The position numbers and the translations under genes were made by a program. From Clostridia bacterium (lineage in GTDB: Bacteria > Bacillota > Clostridia > RGIG6154), in the NCBI GenBank assembly GCA_017410375.1, contig JAFQQW010000065.1:1-44080 (forward strand): DNA of 44,080 nt, given 5' to 3'. Below, one piece after another: positions 37,652-44,080 of this stretch (position 1 is the stretch's first letter; the number at the start of each line of letters is the position of its first letter). A model generated the notes under the pieces. The model saw nothing but the letters and a program-made list of their open reading frames with translations, was not told the origin of the DNA and made no database searches.

Positions 37652-40555
37652 ATGAAAAGATTGACAGCATTACTGACAGCCTTGTGTGTGCTTTTATCCT
37701 GCATTACCGTTTTTGGAGCAAGCAAGGCAAGTCAGCAAGTCTACAGCACCGAAACCGCAGAAAACGACATTGTTTTTCATCATAAAGATGCCGAAAAAAC
37801 AGGCACCTGGACAGAGTCCTGGGCGATGAAAAATTATGATGGAAAAGCACACGAATGGTCCAACGAAAGCGGTGCAACCATTACCTTTGCCATCAAGGAT
37901 GTGAAGGCAGGCAACTATGAAGCGTACTATTGGGTTTGTCCGCATATGTACAATATAGAAAAAATGGAGTTTACCGTTTCCCATAACGGCAAAGAGTCTA
38001 AAACCTTTGTGCATCAGAGACTGGATGACGGAGAAAAGGTAACGGCAGGCTGGGTATCTGTGGGCGTGTTCGATTTTACGGGCAAAGGTGATGAAAAATT
38101 CTTCCACGAAAATCCGGGCGGTAACACAAGAGCAACCGCTATAAAGCTTATACCCACCCAAAAAGAGGTTTCTTTACCTGATACCAAGCAGGAAGAAGCA
38201 CAAAAACCTGTTGAGGATGTGCCTGTAATTGGCGAAAAGCGTCCCCATTCCGATTCGCAGCTTAAAAATATCACCGTAGCACCTGCAGGTAAATGCACCT
38301 GGATGGGAGACTGGACATACAGCTCTGCTGTATTGGGACCTATGGTAAATTACGGACAGAGTATGTGGATTGCAGGTGTCGGAGAAGAGGCAACCGTTAC
38401 CTATAACCCCGAAATTTCTGCAGTTGGCGATGTAAATGTGTTTGTATATCTCTTGTATTGGGCTTCAAATCAGAACAATCAGGTAAAATATGAGGTGCAT
38501 CACAACGGCAAAGTGGACGAAGTGGTTTTAGATCCCACCACTTTAACCGAAAGCTCGTGGGTATACCTTGGTACCTATGATTTCAAAGGTACACCCGAAT
38601 CTGAATTTGTAAAATTGGTTTGCGTGGAAAACGAAAATGCAAAAGCAAACACCAGAGCTTCTACCGTAATGTTTGAAATTGTAAATTCTGCCAACGGCGG
38701 TATCTGGCAAACACGCTATGTAACACCTTACCGGAGTCTGGAATCCATCATGGAAAGTGCAAATCTTGCCACCTTAGATAAATTTGACGATATGAAAGAC
38801 CACTGGGCACATTATGATGTGGAATATATGGCAAACGAAGGTCTTGTTTCGGGTGTTTCGGACACCGAATTTGACCCCGAAGCTAAAATTTCCAGAGCAG
38901 AATATGTGACTATTTTAGACAGAGCACTTGGCTATAAGCTTGTATCGGGCGAAAGTTATCCCGATGTTCCCGAAACCGAATGGTATGCAACCTATGTGGC
39001 AACTGCGAAAGAAAACGGCTTGCTTAACGGCTTGCCCACCGATGACGGGTTTAAACCCGAACAACCCATTACCCGTCAGGAAATGGCACTTTTTACCTAT
39101 AATGCGATTAAACAAATCGGCAGAAACGACGAATGGCTTTCAGATATGCCCGATGATTACGCAAAATTTACCGATACGGATTCGGTATCCGAATGGGCAG
39201 AGGAAGCCCTGAAATATCTGATTAAAACAGGTATTATTAAAGGCACCTCCGAAACCACCGTTTCGGCTTTGGAAAATGCAACAAGAGCACAAGGCGCGGT
39301 TATTTTAAAACGTTTTATGCAAATGTTCGTGTGGGCAGGACCACCGACCGATAAAGAATGGGTTTTGACTTTTAATGATGAATTCAATGGCACAGAGCCG
39401 GACTGGAGTGTATGGCAGTCCGATGCCTCTGCACCGGGACATATTTTGTCCTCCCGTTGGCCTGAAAATGTAGAAGTACACGACGGAGCAATGCATCTTG
39501 TGGTGCGTCGCGAAGAACGAGAAGGAAAATTCTGGACATCGGGCAGTGTTTGGGTGCGTACCAATGTATTCCATCAAAAATACGGCTATTGGGAAGCACG
39601 TTATAAATACACTGCATCACCCGGTATCAACAACGCGTTCTGGACCATTTATCCCGTTTCGGGCACAGGGTTGTTTGAGTTGGATATCAATGAGGGACAC
39701 TATCCCAACAAAGTAAACACCAACTATCACACCACCGTTACAGGAGAACGCAAGCAGCATTCGCAAGGCTACACATCTCCCTATGATTTGTCGGCAGACT
39801 ATCATACCTATGCATTGGAATGGACACCCGAAAAGCTTATCTTTTATTTCGACGGCAAAAAACTCCGCGAGCAGGAAAATTATAATGCAAACGCATTGCA
39901 GTCGCCGTATCTTTCTACCGCAGTCTTAAACTGGGCAGGCGCTATTACCGATGCGGCAGACGGCACGGCACAAATTATAGATTATGTTCGTATCTGGCAG
40001 TATCCCGAATATGCGACAGACACAACCATGACAAAAATCGGCAAACCCGTTGTGGGTGCAGAGCCGAGCGCCTCGGGAACCGCCCCCGCCACCGTTGCAG
40101 GGGTAACGGTAAAAGAAATCAAGGTTAAAGACCAGCCGACAGATAACCAAACCTATGATGGCGAAATAATCATAACACCTGAACTTACAGGCACTTGGAA
40201 CGAATCTTGGGCAATTAAAAACTGTGATGGAAAATCACATAAATGGACAAACGAAGCAGGTGCCAAATCGGTTTATCCGTTGGCAGATGTTTTAAAAGGC
40301 AAATACAAAGTTTATATGTGGCGTACGCCGCATTTAAACAATATCAAGCAAATGGATATGCTCATAAACCAAAACGGTGAAGATAAGTATTTAGGCTCTA
40401 TGGCACTTATTCTCGGCGCGGACGAAAAAGCGGATGCAGGCTGGGTTTTGCTTGGCGAATGTGAGCTTACGGGCGACAAAAATGCGTCTGTGAACTACAC
40501 TTGCAACGGCACAAACTGTCGTGCAACCGCGATTAAACTTGTTCCGGTTCATTAA
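37652..40555 (+). CDS. Surface GH16 glycosidase with central SLH domains and repeated CBM-like modules
   Basis: ATG 37652 is 7 bases after GAGGTGA; the ATG at 37646 is too close. The 967 residues comprise a signal peptide (1-23), a beta-sandwich module (about 45-170), a second related module (about 200-345), three SLH-type units (about 370-560, with DHWAHYDVEYMANEGLVSG, YPDVPETEWYATYVATAKENG split here as WYATYVATAKENG, and EWAEEALKYLIKTGIIKG), a GH16 domain (about 570-810) and a C-terminal module (about 850-965) very like the first. The GH16 core is FELDINE with Glu676, Asp678 and Glu681 as nucleophile, helper and acid/base. It probably cleaves beta-1,3/1,4-glucans or a galactan at the cell surface. 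Confidence 0.88.
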   Translation: MKRLTALLTALCVLLSCITVFGASKASQQVYSTETAENDIVFHHKDAEKTGTWTESWAMKNYDGKAHEWSNESGATITFAIKDVKAGNYEAYYWVCPHMYNIEKMEFTVSHNGKESKTFVHQRLDDGEKVTAGWVSVGVFDFTGKGDEKFFHENPGGNTRATAIKLIPTQKEVSLPDTKQEEAQKPVEDVPVIGEKRPHSDSQLKNITVAPAGKCTWMGDWTYSSAVLGPMVNYGQSMWIAGVGEEATVTYNPEISAVGDVNVFVYLLYWASNQNNQVKYEVHHNGKVDEVVLDPTTLTESSWVYLGTYDFKGTPESEFVKLVCVENENAKANTRASTVMFEIVNSANGGIWQTRYVTPYRSLESIMESANLATLDKFDDMKDHWAHYDVEYMANEGLVSGVSDTEFDPEAKISRAEYVTILDRALGYKLVSGESYPDVPETEWYATYVATAKENGLLNGLPTDDGFKPEQPITRQEMALFTYNAIKQIGRNDEWLSDMPDDYAKFTDTDSVSEWAEEALKYLIKTGIIKGTSETTVSALENATRAQGAVILKRFMQMFVWAGPPTDKEWVLTFNDEFNGTEPDWSVWQSDASAPGHILSSRWPENVEVHDGAMHLVVRREEREGKFWTSGSVWVRTNVFHQKYGYWEARYKYTASPGINNAFWTIYPVSGTGLFELDINEGHYPNKVNTNYHTTVTGERKQHSQGYTSPYDLSADYHTYALEWTPEKLIFYFDGKKLREQENYNANALQSPYLSTAVLNWAGAITDAADGTAQIIDYVRIWQYPEYATDTTMTKIGKPVVGAEPSASGTAPATVAGVTVKEIKVKDQPTDNQTYDGEIIITPELTGTWNESWAIKNCDGKSHKWTNEAGAKSVYPLADVLKGKYKVYMWRTPHLNNIKQMDMLINQNGEDKYLGSMALILGADEKADAGWVLLGECELTGDKNASVNYTCNGTNCRATAIKLVPVH

Positions 40556-40566
40556 TATTTGAAATA

Positions 40567-40601
40567 AACAAAGCCAAATCCGTTAAGGATTTGGCTTTGT
40601 T
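40567..40601. terminator. Bidirectional terminator GH16 gene / second AraC gene
   Basis: A perfect 15-bp stem (AACAAAGCCAAATCC and complement) with loop GTTAA, serving convergent genes. Confidence 0.93.
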
Positions 40602-40603
40602 GC

Positions 40604-41434
40604 TTAGGTTTTATTGCGATACTTAAGGGGTGAACAATTCATGTGCTTTTTAAACAATGCCGAAAAATGGTTGGCATTGGTAAAACCGCATCTTTCGGCA
40701 ATTTCTCCAACCGAAAGGCGGGTAGAACCCAAAAGTCCTGCCGCCTGATGCAGCCGAAAGTCTGTGATATAGCTGTGCAACGGCATGCCGGTGGTTTCTT
40801 TGACTACCGCACTTAGGTAGTTGGGGTGGTAATTTAAAGCTTCCGCGATGCTTTTGTTGTTAATCTGTTCCTTAAAATGGGCGCGGATATAGCTTAAAAC
40901 GTGCATAAATGCCGTCTCGTCGGGGGACGTGTTTTTGTGTAAGCGCAGGAGCTTGCATAAAATCAGTTGCAGGTACCCGGAGCACAGCTGTTCACTTAAG
41001 GGCACGCGTGCTTCTTTTTCCAAAAGCAGTGCATCCAAGTCGGGCTTTACGGTTGTGGCATCCCTTACGGCAAACGGCTTTAAAAAGGCAGCTTCTTCCG
41101 TTTTCAAGTGGGTAGGAAGCAGGCTTTTTTCATCGAAAAGCATGGGAGAAACGGGTGTAATAGGGCGGTTGAATTGCAAAAATTCCTGCGTAAAATCAAA
41201 GTTTACGGTGTAAAAGTTAAGAGGTGACCGGGGGTCGGAAAAAATGCGGTAGATGCATCCCGGCGGATAATACAGCAAAGTGCCGGCAGTAAGAGGGATT
41301 TCGGCGTCGCTTGTGTCAAAGCTTCCCTTGCCCGACAAAATATACAGCAAACGGCAGTCGGGCGTTTGCACCGTGTCATAAATAAAATAATTGCTTTTTG
41401 TGGCATACCGCACATAGGGCTGTATAAATTCCAA
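40604..41434 (-). CDS. AraC-family regulator with probable TTG start (276 aa)
   Basis: I place the start at TTG 41434 because GGAGGG (41442-41447 on the minus strand) lies 7 bases before it; the ATG at 41449 has no ribosome site and would itself contain that GGAGGG. The N-terminal cupin (about 20-90, LLYILSGKGSFDT, TLLYYPPGCIYRIF) is followed by two helix-turn-helix motifs (NNKSIAEALNYHPNYLSAVV and VGEIAERCGFTNANHFSALF) and the closing NCSPLKYR. It is divergent from the GH106-like gene with interlocked promoters, so it probably controls it in response to a sugar. Confidence 0.88.
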   Translation of the reverse strand: MEFIQPYVRYATKSNYFIYDTVQTPDCRLLYILSGKGSFDTSDAEIPLTAGTLLYYPPGCIYRIFSDPRSPLNFYTVNFDFTQEFLQFNRPITPVSPMLFDEKSLLPTHLKTEEAAFLKPFAVRDATTVKPDLDALLLEKEARVPLSEQLCSGYLQLILCKLLRLHKNTSPDETAFMHVLSYIRAHFKEQINNKSIAEALNYHPNYLSAVVKETTGMPLHSYITDFRLHQAAGLLGSTRLSVGEIAERCGFTNANHFSALFKKHMNCSPLKYRNKT

Positions 41435-41490
41435 GAAAAATCCCTCCATAAAAATCTTTATTTCAGAAAGAAATTTGTTTAATTTATATC

Positions 41491-41521
41491 TTGATTATAC
41501 CACAAAAAATGATATAATCAA
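41491..41521. promoter_or_regulatory. Interlocked divergent promoters in a perfect palindrome
   Basis: TTGATTATA (41491-41499) and its complement TATAATCAA (41513-41521) flank 13 bp. Rightward promoter: -35 TTGATT (41491-41496), 16 bp, -10 TATAAT (41513-41518). Leftward promoter: -35 in 41516-41521, 16 bp, -10 in 41494-41499. Each arm therefore holds the -35 of one promoter and the -10 of the other. Confidence 0.8.
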
Positions 41522-41550
41522 GTAAAAAAATAAAAAGGAAGAAGAAAGTT

Positions 41551-43827
41551 ATGCGTAACGTCATTCCTATGTTTGCCTTAACGGGCAAGCCTACAAAAGA
41601 GCAAATTGAAACCGAAATTGCAGAATTCAAAAAGGTCGGCATCGGTGCAGTGATGATTTATCCCCGCTCGGGTTGCTTAGTGCCTTATATGTCGGAAGAG
41701 TGGTTCGAGCTGATTGAAAACGCCATCACGGTTTGCGAGGCGGCAGACATAAAAATCTGGCTGTATGACGAATTCAACTGGCCGTCGGGCGGTTGCGGCG
41801 GTAAGGTTATGGCAGAAAGTGCTGAAAATTGGGCGAAAAAAATCATTTTGACAGATGACGGTTTGCAGATTGTAGCAGACAAACGGTTTCCCGATTTGCT
41901 TTCCGAACACGCGGTAAATACTTTTATACAGCTTACCCATGACAAATATTACGAACGGTTTGCAGACAAGTTCGGCAAGGTGATTGTGGGTATGTTCACC
42001 GATGAACCGTGTTTTTGCTATCAGGTGGAACGAACCGAAGAAATTGTGTATTATACGGGATTGGAGGCAGACTATAACGCCAAAACAGGCAGAGACTTTT
42101 TTGAAGATGTGACTGCCTATTACCAGAAACATCCCTTTGAAGGATTTATGCATACACTATTTGACCTTTTTGCGCATCGTATGAAAGAAAATTATATCGG
42201 TAAAATTGCAGATTGGTGCAAGGTACATAATATTTTGCTTACGGGACATCTTTTGGCGGATACTACCGTTATGCAGGGAACCTGGGATTCGGGCGATACT
42301 CTTTCGGTGCTGGAGCGTATTGATGTACCGGGCATTGATGATATCAGTACCAAAATGGGAAGGGATGTGTTTTGTGCTTTTGCGCATATTGACGCGGTAA
42401 AACGAAAAACAGGTAAGCAAACTATGATTGAGTTGTTTGCTTTGGGTCCGTGCGATATGTCATATAATAAAAAGCGGAGAAGCTTATATATAGCTGCGGC
42501 GTATGGAATTGATACCTATTTTATTGCGGTGGCACAGCTGTCTATGACAGGCAACTACCACAAATTACGAAACTATTTTAATCCCGAATCCGCCATGGCG
42601 CCCGACTATGAAAAAACGGCGTTGTTCTGTAAAGAGGCGGAATATGCGGCAGAGCTGGCAAACAAAGAAAGCACACCCGACGTATACATCCGTTACCCCA
42701 GAGAAAATATGCTGGCATACCTGGATTATGGACGAAAAGATGCACAAAAAGCAGAAGAAAATACGCTTGAAACTTTGCGTGCAATTGTAAATGCGCAGCG
42801 TACCTTTGCTTTTACGGAAGCAGATGCGGAAAATGCGTTGGATATCCGCAAAGATGGCGTGTATTACAATAATGAAAAAATAGATTTGCAGGAATTTTTG
42901 TCAGCTATGCCCAAAGCCGATGTGTATGTAACCGAAAAAGGGAATCTTGCAGAGAATGTGTTTGTAAAAGTATATAAAGACGGCACATTTATCATTTGTG
43001 ATTTAGAAGAACGCACCACAAACAGAAAGGTGGAAATTCACGCCTTCGGAAAAGTGTTTGAAAAAGTCATGTATCCCATGCAGACGGTGTTGTCCAAAGA
43101 GCTTTATGAAGCGGAAACGGTCGAAACGACTCCTGAATTTGTTATGGAATTCGACAAGGGCGTATACCGTCCTCTGCTTTGGGAACCGCAGACATTTACC
43201 GTAAAAGAGCCTGTAAAAACAAGGCTTGCGGTGCGGAAATATCCCGCACAGTTGCCCCTTTTGCTGGACGGTCAAGAAATAAAGGCGGAGCTGTCCTGCG
43301 ATTTAATCGGACACGGGGCAGATGCGCTTTATGCCATGACCGAAGAAATTACCCTTTGTAAAGGTACGCACACCTTAGAGTGCCCTGCCGAAAAGGAAGA
43401 GCGGTTTTATCTGCCCATTTGCGTGCTTTTGGGCGATTTTGAGAGTGACGGAGACGTGCTCAATGCCAAAAATCCGCATAAAAACAAGGCATATTTTTAT
43501 GGGAACGCCAAAACCCAAGCAACGCTTTTGGTGCCTGAAAGCGCAACCAAAATAGGCTTTGAAACCGACACCCTTTACACAAAGGTGTATGCGGACGGCA
43601 TTTTTTTAGGTGCGTCGGCGGAGGACTTTGCGGTGGTTTGTCTGCCTGAAGCCTTACGCGGAAAAGAAGTGGAATTTATCTTCGAGCAGAAGACCACCAT
43701 GGCACCGCTGTTTGGCAGTATCAACACAAGCTATTGCGACAAAATGAACGAAACGCCTGAATGGAATTTAGGCTGTGGCGTAACCGCGACCCCAAGAGGC
43801 ATCGGCAAAATTGAATTTATAAAATAA
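41551..43827 (+). CDS. GH106-like / alpha-L-rhamnosidase-type glycosidase (758 aa)
   Basis: ATG 41551 follows AAGGAAGAAG. There is no signal peptide, so the protein is cytoplasmic. The N-terminal TIM barrel has GIGAVMIYPRSG, WLYDEFNWPSGGCGGKV (residues 70-86) and VIVGMFTDEP (Asp151-Glu152), segments that recall GH106 rhamnosidases and related GH2-like proteins. HLLADTTVMQGTWDS and GIDTYFIAVAQLSMTG complete the barrel. C-terminal parts (about 480-758) are beta-sandwich. Members remove terminal rhamnose or similar deoxysugars; family membership here is by motif recall and the substrate is open. It is controlled by the divergent AraC gene. Confidence 0.72.
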   Translation: MRNVIPMFALTGKPTKEQIETEIAEFKKVGIGAVMIYPRSGCLVPYMSEEWFELIENAITVCEAADIKIWLYDEFNWPSGGCGGKVMAESAENWAKKIILTDDGLQIVADKRFPDLLSEHAVNTFIQLTHDKYYERFADKFGKVIVGMFTDEPCFCYQVERTEEIVYYTGLEADYNAKTGRDFFEDVTAYYQKHPFEGFMHTLFDLFAHRMKENYIGKIADWCKVHNILLTGHLLADTTVMQGTWDSGDTLSVLERIDVPGIDDISTKMGRDVFCAFAHIDAVKRKTGKQTMIELFALGPCDMSYNKKRRSLYIAAAYGIDTYFIAVAQLSMTGNYHKLRNYFNPESAMAPDYEKTALFCKEAEYAAELANKESTPDVYIRYPRENMLAYLDYGRKDAQKAEENTLETLRAIVNAQRTFAFTEADAENALDIRKDGVYYNNEKIDLQEFLSAMPKADVYVTEKGNLAENVFVKVYKDGTFIICDLEERTTNRKVEIHAFGKVFEKVMYPMQTVLSKELYEAETVETTPEFVMEFDKGVYRPLLWEPQTFTVKEPVKTRLAVRKYPAQLPLLLDGQEIKAELSCDLIGHGADALYAMTEEITLCKGTHTLECPAEKEERFYLPICVLLGDFESDGDVLNAKNPHKNKAYFYGNAKTQATLLVPESATKIGFETDTLYTKVYADGIFLGASAEDFAVVCLPEALRGKEVEFIFEQKTTMAPLFGSINTSYCDKMNETPEWNLGCGVTATPRGIGKIEFIK

Positions 43828-43833
43828 TACAAA

Positions 43834-43852
43834 AGCCTGCAAAAAAGCAGGC
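43834..43852. terminator. Hairpin after GH106-like gene
   Basis: GCCTGC-AAAAAA-GCAGGC hairpin directly after the stop. The T-run is on the minus strand, so it would terminate leftward transcription better than rightward. Confidence 0.6.
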
Positions 43853-44080
43853 TTCAGACTGTCGAAAAAGTCGTTCTACCGCATCGTCACAACAAGACCT
43901 TTTTATTCGCCGTACTTCTTGTACGGCTCTTTTTTCGGCCTGTTGTTCCTTTTTCGTGAAAAGTTTTCTTGGAAATACTTTTCACGAGCGCTCACTACGT
44001 TCGCATTTTTGTCATTCTGAGCGAAGCGAAGAATCTCCGGTTTGAACAGATGTTGAATGGAGCGGAATCCATCGAGGATT
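43853..44080. repeat. Repeat-rich window end
   Basis: No gene is supported. It contains two perfect hairpins: GCCGTAC-TTCTT-GTACGGC (43909-43927), and an 11-bp stem TCGTGAAAAGT / ACTTTTCACGA (43954-43987). A direct GAGCGAAGCGAAGAATC motif follows, then ATGGAGCGGAATCCATCGAGG, given here as GGAGCGGAATCCATCGAGG, whose reverse complement resembles 31769-31790. The sequence continues past the window. Confidence 0.55.

Noticed and set aside
43904-44080. Minus-strand open frame entering from the right edge
   Set aside because: It is rich in Lys/Arg/Asn and coincides with repeat motifs and perfect hairpins. No start is visible, so I do not call a gene.

Overview
The window looks like a chromosomal contig from an anaerobic, low-to-medium G+C Firmicute of the Clostridia, probably an uncultured gut Oscillospirales-type bacterium. 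The grounds are strong AGGAGG-type ribosome sites, TTGACA/TATAAT promoters, a CIRCE heat-shock operator, SLH-anchored surface enzymes, AraC-type sugar regulators and TTG starts. This is inferred from content; no 16S gene is present. Almost all genes are intact and tightly packed, and convergent pairs share bidirectional terminators.

Layout. 1-910: the end of a large serine recombinase, then an intact tRNA-Leu(CAG) with two broken tRNA-Leu 5' pieces between it and the only clear promoter. 1066-5364: operon of a glycosidase-like protein, an M20 peptidase and TrmO. 5383-7882: PAQR/hemolysin III membrane protein, ZIP metal transporter and a sugar-isomerase-like protein. 7883-8660: repeat-rich gap with tRNA-Ser(GGA), then CIRCE-controlled htpG (8668-10524). 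10619-14363: a DUF3048 lipoprotein, then a small XRE regulator that shares a long palindromic operator with a divergent three-gene operon (stalk-domain secreted protein, PHP phosphatase, unknown).

14403-18486: heterodimeric ABC exporter plus Nudix hydrolase. 18808-25382: cytoplasmic glycan cluster on the minus strand (LacZ-type GH2, beta-lactamase-fold hydrolase, GH29 alpha-fucosidase, uncharacterised helical protein), suited to fucosylated galactosides. 25541-31659: MATE transporter, metF, a stand-alone methionine synthase reactivation domain, metH lacking that domain, and an EamA permease. 31893-35045: aconitase and NADP-isocitrate dehydrogenase, the oxidative arm from citrate to 2-oxoglutarate. 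35085-43827: two AraC-controlled carbohydrate loci, one with a solute-binding lipoprotein and a surface SLH/GH16 enzyme, the other with a GH106-like glycosidase driven by interlocked divergent promoters. The window ends in repeat DNA.

I see no CRISPR array, prophage or toxin-antitoxin pair, and no clear-cut new defence system. The best leads are the tRNA-Leu scar, the palindrome-controlled XRE operon, the folded element at 18589-18668 and the uncharacterised genes of the glycan clusters.
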